From an uncultured Lachnospiraceae bacterium (lineage in GTDB: Bacteria > Bacillota > Clostridia > Lachnospirales > Lachnospiraceae): a stretch of DNA of 47,332 nt. Made by a program: the position numbers and the translations under genes. The notes under the pieces were generated by a model. It did no database searches. It saw only the letters and a program-made list of their open reading frames with translations, and had not been told where the DNA came from. Shown in pieces: positions 34,010 to 42,095 of the stretch. Where the stretch lies: NCBI GenBank assembly GCA_944384015.1, contig CALWRT010000133.1, positions 1 to 47,332 on the forward strand. Reading direction: 5' to 3'. How positions within the stretch are numbered: the first letter of the stretch is position 1; the number at the start of each line of letters is the position of its first letter.

Positions 34010-36061
34010 ATGAAGATACAGTTCAACAGACAGCAGTGCATGGAGAGGCTGAGAGAGACAGCCTGCAGAATCTGGCCGGAAGGCCTGAGCCTATGTGCGG
34101 CGACGATGTGGATTCGGTATGTGCTGCTGGCGGCAGCGATGAATGTGATTATGGAAGCGGTCTCCAGGCATTCTTTGATAGAAGCATTTACGTATATCGG
34201 CGAGAAGCCTCTTGTATATCTGTACAACACGCTGCTGATCGCAATGTTCTACTTAGCGGTATACCTTGTGCGGAAGAAAATTTTCGCGGCGGCTTTCGTA
34301 ACTGCTGTATGGCTGCTGGCCGGCATATCCAACGGGGTCATACTGGCCAATCGGGTGACGCCGCTGACGGGGCCGGATCTGGATCTGCTCTCGGATCTGG
34401 TGGATGTGATCCGCTTGTACATGGAGCCATGGCAGCTGATTCTCGCCGGAGTTGGGATCGCTGCCGCTGTCGGCGGATTAGCCTGGCTGTTCCGCAGGGC
34501 GAAGCGGGAGAAGGCGCCGATGCACTATGTACGCCGGTTTGCGGTGACGGCTGTGCTGGCGGCGGGCTTCTTTGGGCTCACCCATCTGGCGGTGGAGAAA
34601 CGCGTGATTTCCACTTATTTCAGCAATGTAGCCTATGCTTATCAGGACTACGGCTTTCCATACTGCTTCCTGACCAGCGTCTTTGATACAGGGATGAGTG
34701 AGCCTCACGACTACTCGGAACGGCTGATTGACAAGATTGTGGACTTTGATCAGGAAACCGTACCCACAGAAGAGGGAGGAAGCCGGCCGAATATTATTTT
34801 TGTACAGCTGGAGACCTTTTTCGACGCGACGCTGCTGAAGAATATTGAGCTGTCGGAAGATCCCATACCCAATTTCCGAAGGTATATGGAAGAGTACTCG
34901 TCCGGCTATTTTGAAGTGCCTGTGGTGGGAGCGGGGACGGCCAACACGGAGTTTGAGACGATTGTCGGCATGAACCTGCGCTACTTCGGGCCGGGAGAAT
35001 ATCCATACAAGACGGTGCTGCAGAAGACTACGTGCGAGAGCATGGCCTATGCTCTGAAGAACATTGGTTATACGGCCCATGCCATACATGACAACACAGC
35101 GGCCTTCTATGGAAGGAACGTGGTGTTTGCAAATCTTGGGTTCGATACCTTCACGTCCATTGAGCTGATGGACAGCACAGAGAAGACGGAAACTGGCTGG
35201 GCTGACGACAGCGTACTGACCGGATACATACTGGATTGTCTGAAATCGTCGGATGGATCAGATTTCGTCTACGCCATTTCTGTCCAGGGCCACGGCTCCT
35301 ATCCGGAAGAGCAGGTGCTTCAGGATCCTGCAGTCCGCGTGCTCAGCGCAGAGACGGAGGAAGAGCGAAATCAGTGGGAGTATTATGTGAATCAACTGTA
35401 TGAGATGGATGAGTTTGTGGAAGAACTGATCCAAGCCGTATCGGAGTTCGGGGAAGATACTGTCGTGGTCATGTACGGCGATCACCTGCCAACGATGGGA
35501 ATAGAGGCGCGGGATATGGCCAATGGGCATCTGTACAGCACGGAGTATTTCATATGGGACAACATGGGCTTGGAGAAAGAGGATAAGAACCTGGCTACCT
35601 ATCAGCTTGGGGCGGTTGTCACAGACCGGCTGGGCATCCATGAGGGAGTGATGATGCGCTACCATCAGGAGCGGATGGGACAGAAATACTATATGCAGGA
35701 TATGGAGACGCTCCAGTATGATATGCTCTATGGGGAGCAGTATGCCTGGGGAGGAAAGAATCCTTTCACGGCTACAGACCTGCAGATGGGAATCCGGGAC
35801 ATTTCTGTCCGGCATATTGAGTATACGTCCCAGAACCGGGCATACATATTTGGGGAGAATTTTACCCCGTACTGCGAAGTCAGTGTGAATGGCGAAGAGG
35901 CGGAGACAATGTATCTGAACAGCAGCGCCCTGATCATCCATGATGTAGAATTAAAGGCTGGGGATACGTTGACTGTCCGGGTGGAAAATTCGAAAGATAA
36001 GATATTAAAAGAGAGCGAGGGCTACGTGGTGAAGACTACAGACTTGCCAGGGAGGGGATGA
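34010..36061 (+). CDS. LtaS-like membrane sulfatase/phosphoglycerol transferase
   Basis: Polytopic membrane protein of 683 residues with an extracellular sulfatase-fold domain, as in lipoteichoic acid synthases. About five hydrophobic helices lie in residues 30-200 (VLLAAAMNVIMEAV, YLYNTLLIAMFYLAVYLV and others). The catalytic domain has the metal-binding Glu in IIFVQLETFFD, the expected nucleophile Thr310 in GAGTANTEFE and the metal site YGDHLPTMG. The last 80 residues form an additional beta-rich, Ig-like domain absent from Staphylococcus LtaS. It may polymerise or transfer glycerol-phosphate; the exact polymer is unknown. The start is ATG 34010 (GTG 34007 also possible). The stop overlaps the folC start. 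Confidence 0.88.
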   Translation: MKIQFNRQQCMERLRETACRIWPEGLSLCAATMWIRYVLLAAAMNVIMEAVSRHSLIEAFTYIGEKPLVYLYNTLLIAMFYLAVYLVRKKIFAAAFVTAVWLLAGISNGVILANRVTPLTGPDLDLLSDLVDVIRLYMEPWQLILAGVGIAAAVGGLAWLFRRAKREKAPMHYVRRFAVTAVLAAGFFGLTHLAVEKRVISTYFSNVAYAYQDYGFPYCFLTSVFDTGMSEPHDYSERLIDKIVDFDQETVPTEEGGSRPNIIFVQLETFFDATLLKNIELSEDPIPNFRRYMEEYSSGYFEVPVVGAGTANTEFETIVGMNLRYFGPGEYPYKTVLQKTTCESMAYALKNIGYTAHAIHDNTAAFYGRNVVFANLGFDTFTSIELMDSTEKTETGWADDSVLTGYILDCLKSSDGSDFVYAISVQGHGSYPEEQVLQDPAVRVLSAETEEERNQWEYYVNQLYEMDEFVEELIQAVSEFGEDTVVVMYGDHLPTMGIEARDMANGHLYSTEYFIWDNMGLEKEDKNLATYQLGAVVTDRLGIHEGVMMRYHQERMGQKYYMQDMETLQYDMLYGEQYAWGGKNPFTATDLQMGIRDISVRHIEYTSQNRAYIFGENFTPYCEVSVNGEEAETMYLNSSALIIHDVELKAGDTLTVRVENSKDKILKESEGYVVKTTDLPGRG

Positions 36062-37437
36062 TGACAGCGAGGACAGAGAAGGAAAATGCGGCTGCGGAGG
36101 AACAGGACTTAGGGAGCACCTTGTACGAGAGGGCTGTGGACTATCTGATGGAGCTGCCGAAATTTACGAAGAAGAATCCGATGGAAAATATCCGAAAGCT
36201 GCTGGAACACCTGGATAATCCACAGGATGGATTCTGCTCTATCCATGTGGCGGGAACGAACGGCAAGGGATCGGTCTGCGCGTTTCTGGCTTCTGTCATA
36301 CAGCAATGCGGGAGGCACACGGGACTGTTTACTTCTCCCCATCTGGTAAAGATCAATGAGCGTTTCCGCATAGACGGAGAGGATGCGGAGGATGAAGATT
36401 TCATATCTGCATTTCTAGAAGTAAAAAAAGCAGTGGAAGAACTGCTGGCATCAGAAGAAAATTTTTGCCATCCTACATTTTTTGAGTGGATTTTCGCAAT
36501 GGGTGCGGTATTATTCAGGAGGAAGGGCATGGAATACGTCGTGTGGGAGACCGGTATGGGAGGCCGTCTGGACGCTACGAACAGTATCCGTAGGCCGGCG
36601 GTCACCGTCCTCACCTCCATCAGCCTGGATCACACGGAGATACTGGGAGATACGGTAGAGAAAATTGCCTGGGAGAAAGCGGGCATACTAAAACCGGGTT
36701 CTCCTGTAGTGTACGACGCCAGAGAGAACAGGGCTTCGGCAGTGATTGAAGAGCGGGCCAGAAGGCTGAACTGTCCCCTGTTTCCGCTGAAAAACGGCAT
36801 GTATGAAATTTTTATGAAGCAGGACAAAAACATTGATTTTTCACTGGATACTGGTTATGATGTATACAATGACATCCGAATACCCTCGCCTGCCAGGTAC
36901 CAGGCAGTGAATGCATCGCTGGCTGTTATGGCGGCGGATGTGCTGTACCGGGACGGCCGTCTGAAGCCTTTAGAGGAACGCTCTTGGGAGGAGACGGTAC
37001 GCAGGGGGATTGCAGGCGTCCGGTGGGAAGGACGGATGGAAGAAATTATGACGGATGTGTACGTAGACGGCGGCCATAATGAGGCCGGCATCCGGGAATT
37101 TATTGATACCGCCAGAAGGTTGCGGGGCAGCAGGCCGGCGGTTCTGTTATTTTCCGCCGTCTCTGACAAAGACTATCATCATATGATTTGCAGAATCTGT
37201 GAAGAGATAAAGCCAGACAGAGTCGTGACAACGGAATTGCCGGGCAGTAGGATGGTGCCGGCGTCTGAACTTGCCGAGATTTTCAGACAGCATATGGAAG
37301 GTCGGGTGACAGCCGCGCCGGACGTGGGACAGGCATTTCAGGAGGCCTTGGCCCAGAAGGGCAGCGGCCTGCTTTTTGCGGTGGGTTCTCTGTATCTGGC
37401 AGGTGAGATTAAGAGAAGGAGGAAGCGCGATGATTAA
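36058..37437 (+). CDS. folC: Folylpolyglutamate/dihydrofolate synthase
   Basis: Mur-ligase-family enzyme of 459 residues that adds glutamates to folates and may also make dihydrofolate. The P-loop is HVAGTNGKGSVCAFLA, with the SPHLVKINERFRI segment, FFEWIFAMGAVLF, the metal-binding VWETGMGGRLDATN and the carboxylate-binding DGGHNEAGIREF. The N-terminal 20 residues are Glu/Ala-rich and unlike the family. ATG 36058 overlaps the previous stop; ATG 36061 is equally possible. It overlaps the 48-residue gene by 8 bp, so all are coupled. Confidence 0.95.
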   Translation: MMTARTEKENAAAEEQDLGSTLYERAVDYLMELPKFTKKNPMENIRKLLEHLDNPQDGFCSIHVAGTNGKGSVCAFLASVIQQCGRHTGLFTSPHLVKINERFRIDGEDAEDEDFISAFLEVKKAVEELLASEENFCHPTFFEWIFAMGAVLFRRKGMEYVVWETGMGGRLDATNSIRRPAVTVLTSISLDHTEILGDTVEKIAWEKAGILKPGSPVVYDARENRASAVIEERARRLNCPLFPLKNGMYEIFMKQDKNIDFSLDTGYDVYNDIRIPSPARYQAVNASLAVMAADVLYRDGRLKPLEERSWEETVRRGIAGVRWEGRMEEIMTDVYVDGGHNEAGIREFIDTARRLRGSRPAVLLFSAVSDKDYHHMICRICEEIKPDRVVTTELPGSRMVPASELAEIFRQHMEGRVTAAPDVGQAFQEALAQKGSGLLFAVGSLYLAGEIKRRRKRDD

Positions 37438-37576
37438 TTATGAGGAAGAATTGAAAAAATTCCAGCCAAGCCTTGAAGTCGAGGAAATGTCCGGCGCGAT
37501 TACGAATCAGGATCTGACAGATTTAACAGATATTTTAAAAGAATTATTAATGGAAATCGGAATGCTTCGCCGCTAG
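37430..37576 (+). CDS. 48-residue acidic protein of unknown function
   Basis: Small, mostly helical acidic protein (MINYEEELKKFQPSLEVEE... ending LLMEIGMLRR). AGAAGGAGG lies 7 bp before the ATG, and it overlaps the end of folC by 8 bp. The strong ribosome binding site and the tight coupling on both sides (18 bp to the TPR gene) argue that it is real. No known domain is recognised. The DLTDILKELLMEIG helix looks suited to protein binding, so it may be a partner of the downstream TPR protein; this is inference only. Confidence 0.75.
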   Translation: MINYEEELKKFQPSLEVEEMSGAITNQDLTDLTDILKELLMEIGMLRR

Positions 37577-37594
37577 TGGGGAAGGAGTGTCTAC

Positions 37595-38974
37595 ATGAGA
37601 TGTTTTATGTGCAATGAGCCTCTGGAAGAGGAAGATGCCGTCTGTATGAACTGCGGGGCGGATCAGAGGCTGTATCGGAGAATTATCCGCCTTTCCAACA
37701 GCTATTATAACGCGGGACTGATGAAGGCTCGGGTTAGGGATATGACCGGTGCGGCAGCCTGCCTGATACAGAGCCTGAAGCTGAATAAGAAGAATATACA
37801 GGCCCGGAATCTTCTGGGATTGATTTACTATGAGACTGGAGAGACCGTTCAGGCGCTGTGTGAATGGGTGATCAGCACGAATTATCAGCCGAAGAAGAAT
37901 GTGGCCAATTCCTATTTGAACGAGGTGCAGACGAATAATACGAAGTTAGATCTGGTGGATCAGACGATCAAGAAATTTAACCAGGCGCTGCTGTACTGCA
38001 GACAGGGGAGTGAAGATCTGGCGGTAATCCAGCTCAAAAAGGTGCTATCCATGAGCCCCAAGCTGGTCAAAGGGCACCAGCTTCTGGCGCTTCTCTATAT
38101 GAAGAACGAAGAATACGGGAAGGCGAAGAAGGAGCTGCGCCGCGCCCAGATGATTGATACCAATAATACGGTGACGCTGAATTATATGAAGGAGATTATC
38201 TCCATAGAGAAGATGAAGCCGGGAGCAGGGAAGAAGCGCTCGGACGGGATCTCTTATCAGAGCGGCAATGAGCTCATTATTCAGCCCAATGGGAGCTATC
38301 GGGATAATTCCCCGATCTACACGGTGCTCAATATTTTCATAGGACTCGTGGTGGGGGTGGCGCTGATGTGGTTCCTCGTCCTGCCTGCAAGGACCCAGTC
38401 GATCAAGAGTGAATTGAATGATACGACTGTGGAGCTGGGAGATCAGATAGCGGCCCGGACGGCTACGATTGACACATTGGAGCAGCAGGTGGAGAGCCTG
38501 CAGGCTCAGCTGGATGAGGCCCAGCAGAATACAGAGGATCAGGAGAACGGCGTGCAGATGTATGATTTGCTGCTGCAGGCCCAGGATCTGAGTGAGCAGG
38601 GAGACAATGTTCAGGCGAGGGAGACCCTCTCTCAGGTGAATCAGACACTGCTGTCGGACCGGGGACAGGCCTTGTATAATGAGATTGCCGCGGCTGTGAA
38701 TGAAGAGGCGTTCCAGGAACTGTTCGATGCGGGGATACAGGCTTATGATGACGGCGACTATGAGACAGCCATTACAAACCTTCAGGAAATCATCAATGTG
38801 GATGAGAGCTATGAGAACGGAGAGGCGCTGTATACGTACGCGCGGGCGCTCCAGGAGAACGGAGATACTGAGACAGCGATTTCGTCTTATGAGCGGGTGA
38901 TTGAGCTGTTCGCCGATACAAGATATGCGACAGATGCCCAGAGATATCTGGACGATCTTCAGGGGGAGAACTAG
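37595..38974 (+). CDS. Zinc-ribbon, TPR-containing membrane protein
   Basis: Protein of 459 residues with a clear layered design. An N-terminal zinc ribbon (CFMCNEPLEEEDAVCMNCG) is followed by tetratricopeptide repeats (about 30-200). One transmembrane helix (IYTVLNIFIGLVVGVALMWFLVL, in part) sits near 245-268, then a coiled coil rich in Gln/Glu (about 280-325), and a second TPR set outside the membrane (about 330-459; AFQELFDAGIQAYDDGDYETAI). TPRs on both faces suggest a scaffold linking cytoplasm and envelope. No function is known to me. It ends the LtaS-like/folC/48-residue operon, and a strong terminator follows at 39067. Confidence 0.82.
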   Translation: MRCFMCNEPLEEEDAVCMNCGADQRLYRRIIRLSNSYYNAGLMKARVRDMTGAAACLIQSLKLNKKNIQARNLLGLIYYETGETVQALCEWVISTNYQPKKNVANSYLNEVQTNNTKLDLVDQTIKKFNQALLYCRQGSEDLAVIQLKKVLSMSPKLVKGHQLLALLYMKNEEYGKAKKELRRAQMIDTNNTVTLNYMKEIISIEKMKPGAGKKRSDGISYQSGNELIIQPNGSYRDNSPIYTVLNIFIGLVVGVALMWFLVLPARTQSIKSELNDTTVELGDQIAARTATIDTLEQQVESLQAQLDEAQQNTEDQENGVQMYDLLLQAQDLSEQGDNVQARETLSQVNQTLLSDRGQALYNEIAAAVNEEAFQELFDAGIQAYDDGDYETAITNLQEIINVDESYENGEALYTYARALQENGDTETAISSYERVIELFADTRYATDAQRYLDDLQGEN

Positions 38975-39066
38975 GGAAACACCATAACCAAAGTTTTCTC
39001 GAATGCTCAGGGGAAGCGCTTTCATCGGCGTTTGCCTAGACAGCAGACATAAGATTACAGAGGTAC

Positions 39067-39113
39067 GGAAGAGAAATTTGGAAGACTGCAGTCCAAATTT
39101 CTCTTCCTTTTTC
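39067..39113 (+). terminator. Strong intrinsic terminator before spoIIAA
   Basis: GGAAGAGAAATTTGGA (39067-39082) pairs perfectly over 16 bp with TCCAAATTTCTCTTCC (39092-39107), followed by TTTTTC. Only 37 bp remain before spoIIAA, and no convincing sigma-H promoter is visible in them. Confidence 0.93.
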
Positions 39114-39150
39114 TTGTTTTGGAATAAAAGGACGAAAAGGAGGGAAGACT

Positions 39151-39474
39151 ATGCTGAATACATCAATATTCCACAAGGAGGGGACAAGACTGCGGATTAC
39201 TCTGCCAAAGGAGATGGATCATCACAGCGCTGAAGAGATCCGGGCCGGGGCGGATCATATTCTGGAGACAGAACTGATCCAGCAGATCATTTTCGATTTT
39301 TCCAATACAGAATTCATGGACAGCTCCGGAATCGGGATGGTTCTGGGAAGATATAAGAAAATACAGTTCATGGGAGGAAATGTGAGCCTGGAGGGAACTT
39401 CAGACAGAATTCGCCGGATATTGGAAATGGGCGGCGTGTATCAGATGATTATGAAGGAGGAAAAGGGAAGATGA
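39151..39474 (+). CDS. spoIIAA: Anti-sigma F factor antagonist SpoIIAA
   Basis: STAS-domain protein of 107 residues that frees sigma-F by binding SpoIIAB when unphosphorylated. The phosphorylated Ser58 in FMDSSGIGMVLGR matches the Bacillus residue in position and context. It is phosphorylated by SpoIIAB (next gene) and dephosphorylated by SpoIIE (11866-13227 in this window). AAGGAGG sits 8 bp before the ATG. The ATGA overlap with spoIIAB shows coupling. Confidence 0.95.
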   Translation: MLNTSIFHKEGTRLRITLPKEMDHHSAEEIRAGADHILETELIQQIIFDFSNTEFMDSSGIGMVLGRYKKIQFMGGNVSLEGTSDRIRRILEMGGVYQMIMKEEKGR

Positions 39475-39932
39475 GAGAAGAACACCATATGAAATTGGAG
39501 ATGGAGAGCAGGTCGGAAAACGAAGGGTTTGCAAGGACAGTGATCGCTTCCTTCCTGCTGCGGATGAATCCCACTGTAGAAGAAATGAACGATGTCAAGA
39601 CAGCGGTATCAGAGGCGGTGACGAACAGCATTATCCACGGATATGAGAATGAAGTACATAAAATCGTCATTTCGGCGGATATATTGGATGACTGCATCAC
39701 GGTCACAGTGGAGGATTTCGGGAAAGGAATCCCTGATATCGAGAAGGCGATGGAGCCTATGTATACTACCAGTCCGGCATTGGAGCGGTCAGGCATGGGA
39801 TTTTCCTTCATGGAGGCATTCATGGATGAACTGCATGTCACCTCTTCCGTGGGAAAGGGGACGGCCGTCCGCATGAAGAAGAAAATAAGGAGAGAGAAGG
39901 CTGGAAATGGAATCTACAGCAGTGTTGATTGA
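39471..39932 (+). CDS. spoIIAB: Anti-sigma F factor SpoIIAB
   Basis: GHKL-fold protein kinase of 153 residues that holds sigma-F inactive and phosphorylates SpoIIAA. It has SENEGFARTVIASFLLRMNPT, the N box DVKTAVSEAVTNSIIHGYEN, the G1-like VEDFGKGIPDIEKAMEPMYTT and the G2 GMGFSFMEAF (read in parts), all as in the family. ATG 39471 overlaps spoIIAA by 4 bp; ATG 39489 would match the Bacillus N-terminus better. The end overlaps sigF by 26 bp, which ties the stoichiometry of the three proteins. Confidence 0.95.
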   Translation: MREEHHMKLEMESRSENEGFARTVIASFLLRMNPTVEEMNDVKTAVSEAVTNSIIHGYENEVHKIVISADILDDCITVTVEDFGKGIPDIEKAMEPMYTTSPALERSGMGFSFMEAFMDELHVTSSVGKGTAVRMKKKIRREKAGNGIYSSVD

Positions 39933-40620
39933 ACAGGCGCACAAAGGGGATAAAAAGGCCCGGGACTGGCTTGTGGAGAACAACATGGGGCTTGTGTGGA
40001 GTATTGTTAAGCGGTTTATGAACCGGGGATATGAGCCTGAAGATCTATTCCAGATCGGAAGTATCGGACTATTGAAGGCGATTGATAAGTTTGACGTACA
40101 GTACGATGTGAAATTTTCTACGTACGCGGTCCCGATGATTACCGGAGAGATCAAACGCTTTCTCAGGGATGACGGTATGATTAAGGTGAGCAGGACAATC
40201 AAGGAAAATGCAGGGAAGCTGAAAGGGACGCGGGAAAAGCTGTGTGCCGGACTCTCCAGAGAGCCTACGGTGACCGAGCTGGCTGCTGCATCCGGTTTAT
40301 CAGAGGAGGATGTGGTGCTGGCTATGGATGCGTGCGCGGAGGTGGAATCCCTTCACAAGACCGTATATCAGGGAGACGGGAGCTCGATATCCCTCATGGA
40401 TCGGCTGGAGGAGAGGCAGAACGAGCAGGAAGGAGTGCTGAACCGTCTGCTCCTGGAACAGCTGCTGCAGAGCCTGAACGAACAGGAGGCGGCCCTGATC
40501 CGTATGCGCTATTTTGAGGAGCGCACCCAGGCGGATATTGCCGGGCGTCTGGGAATCTCCCAAGTACAGGTATCCCGGATGGAGAAGCGGATATTGGAGA
40601 GGCTGCGCGCCCTCGTGTAA
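39907..40620 (+). CDS. sigF: Sporulation sigma factor SigF
   Basis: First forespore-specific sigma factor, 237 residues. Region 2 includes ARDWLVENNMGLVWSIVKRF, GYEPEDLFQIGSIGLLKAIDKFD (in part) and KFSTYAVPMITGEIKRFLRDD. Region 3 follows (VSRTIKENAGKLKGTREKL) and region 4 (EAALIRMRYFEERTQADIAGRLGISQVQVSRMEKR, in part) has the helix-turn-helix for the -35 box. It is held by SpoIIAB until SpoIIE acts. The gene is last in the spoIIA operon, and a structured terminator-like region follows. Confidence 0.97.
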   Translation: MESTAVLIEQAHKGDKKARDWLVENNMGLVWSIVKRFMNRGYEPEDLFQIGSIGLLKAIDKFDVQYDVKFSTYAVPMITGEIKRFLRDDGMIKVSRTIKENAGKLKGTREKLCAGLSREPTVTELAAASGLSEEDVVLAMDACAEVESLHKTVYQGDGSSISLMDRLEERQNEQEGVLNRLLLEQLLQSLNEQEAALIRMRYFEERTQADIAGRLGISQVQVSRMEKRILERLRALV

Positions 40621-40669
40621 ACTATATTCGCAATACGGCCTATCGGCCTGCTTGCTCATAGGGATAAGC

Positions 40670-40738
40670 GTCTCGAAAGCACAGCCGTGCTGGTCTGCGG
40701 GCAGCCCGCACGTCTTTGCTTTGAGACTGGGCTTTTAT
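40670..40738 (+). terminator. Branched hairpin after sigF, likely spoIIA terminator
   Basis: GTCTCGAAAGCA (40670-40681) pairs with TGCTTTGAGAC (40717-40727) with one bulge, enclosing a second hairpin TGCGGG (40696-40701) with CCCGCA (40705-40710), and a possible third (AGCAC 40678 with GTGCT 40687). GGGCTTTTATC follows. It is more elaborate than a normal terminator. Nothing else is seen in 40621-40669 apart from GGCC-TATC-GGCC at 40637. Confidence 0.55.
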
Positions 40739-40740
40739 CA

Positions 40741-40770
40741 GGTATATTTTCCGGAAAGTTGAGGAAACTA
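40741..40770 (+). promoter_or_regulatory. Possible sigma-G promoter of the spoVA operon
   Basis: GGTATA (40741-40746) and GAAACTA (40764-40770), spacer 17 bp, resemble the forespore consensus (TGMATA, CATNMTA) at 4/6 and 5/7 positions. spoVA is sigma-G controlled in Bacillus. Weak sequence match. Confidence 0.35.
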
Positions 40771-40806
40771 GGGGATGGATAGAACTGCCGGAGAGGAAGT
40801 GGGCGT

Positions 40807-41028
40807 ATGGAGAAGAGAGGAAAGCGCGGCGTGCTGTACATCGGGATTGCGCTGGTGATTGTCCTGGGAATATTGTTCTATGCGGGAAGCAGCAGGCAGG
40901 AAGAACCTAAGCAGGAGGGGACGCTTGTCTATGTGGATGCGCCTGCCGGGGAGGCGGGAAGTCTTAGGCCGCAGCCTGCCGGCGGCGTGCTGTGCAGGGC
41001 ATGGGATATGGAAGGGAAGGCGGCGTAG
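40807..41028 (+). CDS. Small membrane protein between sigF and spoVAA
   Basis: Unrecognised 73-residue protein with one N-terminal transmembrane helix (VLYIGIALVIVLGILFYAG) after a basic start (MEKRGKRG), so the N-terminus is probably inside. A polar tail rich in Glu, Gly and Pro follows. GAGGAAG lies 8 bp upstream. Its stop codon is directly followed by the ATG of spoVAA with no gap, and the spoVAA ribosome binding site must lie inside this gene, so the two are coupled. Its position at the head of the spoVA operon suggests a forespore membrane role. Confidence 0.7.
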   Translation: MEKRGKRGVLYIGIALVIVLGILFYAGSSRQEEPKQEGTLVYVDAPAGEAGSLRPQPAGGVLCRAWDMEGKAA

Positions 41029-41700
41029 ATGGCGGCAGAGAAAGATATCCTCTATATCAAGCTGGAGCAGAATGTGGAGGTGCAGAAGCAGGACATTACC
41101 CTTGCCGATATCGCGCGGATGGAATGCACTGACGCTAAGGTGCTGAACAGACTAAAAACGGTTAAATTTTATCAGATCCATCCAGACAAAAGAGGAAAAT
41201 TCCGCAAGGCGTTCAGTGTGCTGGATGTGATACACACCGTTCATGAGCAGTTCCCTGGCCTGGAAATACAGAATTTGGGAGAGTGCGACTTTATACTGAC
41301 ATACATGAAGAATGCCGGAAATCATCCGATATGGGACTGGGCCAAGACGGCGGCAGTGGGGACGATTATTTTTTTCGGAGCGGCCTTCTCCATCATGGCT
41401 TTTAATAACGACATCAGTGTCACGAAGCTCTTTGCCCAGATCCATGAGCAGATAACTGGGGAAGAGACCGACGGATATACTGTTCTGGAAGTCTCTTATT
41501 CTATCGGCCTGTCAGCGGGAGTTCTTCTGTTTTTCAATCATTTCTGGGGCAAGAAGCTGACGGCAGACCCGACGCCGATCGAAGTGGAAATGAAGATGTA
41601 TGAGAAGGACATTAACACAGCCCTTATCGACGAGAGCAGCAGAGGAGGGAAGGGAAAGCGTGGAACTAAGAGCAGTCCTGATGGCAGTGGGGGGATTTAG
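41029..41700 (+). CDS. spoVAA: Stage V sporulation protein AA
   Basis: Component of the SpoVA system that imports calcium-dipicolinate into the developing spore and releases it in germination. The 223-residue protein has the soluble SpoVAA N-terminal domain (ILYIKLEQNVEVQKQDITLADIARM, in part; later FPGLEIQNLGECDFILTYMK) and two transmembrane helices (about 108-128, WAKTAAVGTIIFFGAAFSIMAF in part, and about 155-170, SIGLSAGVLLFFNHFWG). The Lys/Gly/Ser-rich tail overlaps spoVAB by 41 bp. It is the first recognised gene of spoVAA-AB-AC. Confidence 0.92.
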   Translation: MAAEKDILYIKLEQNVEVQKQDITLADIARMECTDAKVLNRLKTVKFYQIHPDKRGKFRKAFSVLDVIHTVHEQFPGLEIQNLGECDFILTYMKNAGNHPIWDWAKTAAVGTIIFFGAAFSIMAFNNDISVTKLFAQIHEQITGEETDGYTVLEVSYSIGLSAGVLLFFNHFWGKKLTADPTPIEVEMKMYEKDINTALIDESSRGGKGKRGTKSSPDGSGGI

Positions 41701-42076
41701 CGCGGGCACTGCGGTGGCGGGCGGAATCTTCGCTCTGATTGTGGGCATGAAGATTATCCCCAGGTTCGCGGAGTGCACTCACACGGCCAAACGGATTACC
41801 GGGTATGAGAGCTGTATCGTGTGGGGCGGAATCTTGGGAAATATATGGAATGTGTTCGGACTGCCGCTGCCGCTGGGCATGGCGGGACTGCTGGTGTTCG
41901 GGCTGGTAGCGGGAATCTATGTGGGCGCTTGGGCGATGGCTCTGGCAGAGATTGTGGACGCGATACCGATCTTTATGCGGCGCGTAAATTTAAAGAGGGG
42001 CATAGGGCTGCTGATTATCGGAATGGCTCTGGGAAGAAGCCTGGGAGGCATCGCACATTTTTACTTCCGCTGGTAG
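41660..42076 (+). CDS. spoVAB: Stage V sporulation protein AB
   Basis: Integral membrane protein of 138 residues with about four hydrophobic helices, including GGFSAGTAVAGGIFALIVGM, GIYVGAWAMALAEIVDAIPIF (in part) and GIGLLIIGMALGRSLGG. The family signature around AEIVDAIPIFMRR is present. GTG 41660 is chosen because GAGGAGGG at 41642-41649 is suitably placed and the length matches Bacillus SpoVAB (about 140); in-frame codons further upstream lie inside spoVAA. SpoVAC follows after 19 bp. Confidence 0.92.
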   Translation: MELRAVLMAVGGFSAGTAVAGGIFALIVGMKIIPRFAECTHTAKRITGYESCIVWGGILGNIWNVFGLPLPLGMAGLLVFGLVAGIYVGAWAMALAEIVDAIPIFMRRVNLKRGIGLLIIGMALGRSLGGIAHFYFRW

Positions 42077-42095
42077 GCGGGAAGAAAGGACGTAG

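Noticed and set aside
34003-34686. Alternative plus-strand frame overlapping the LtaS-like gene, starting with an ATG after AAAGGAAAG
   Set aside because: Its translation is Cys/Gly/Arg-rich without any known fold, while the overlapping frame gives a complete sulfatase protein.
38990-39150. Spo0A box or sigma-H promoter for spoIIAA
   Set aside because: TCTCGAA near 38996 and GGACGAA near 39131 each miss one base of the 0A box, and no AGGA/GAAT pair with correct spacing was found, so no promoter is called.
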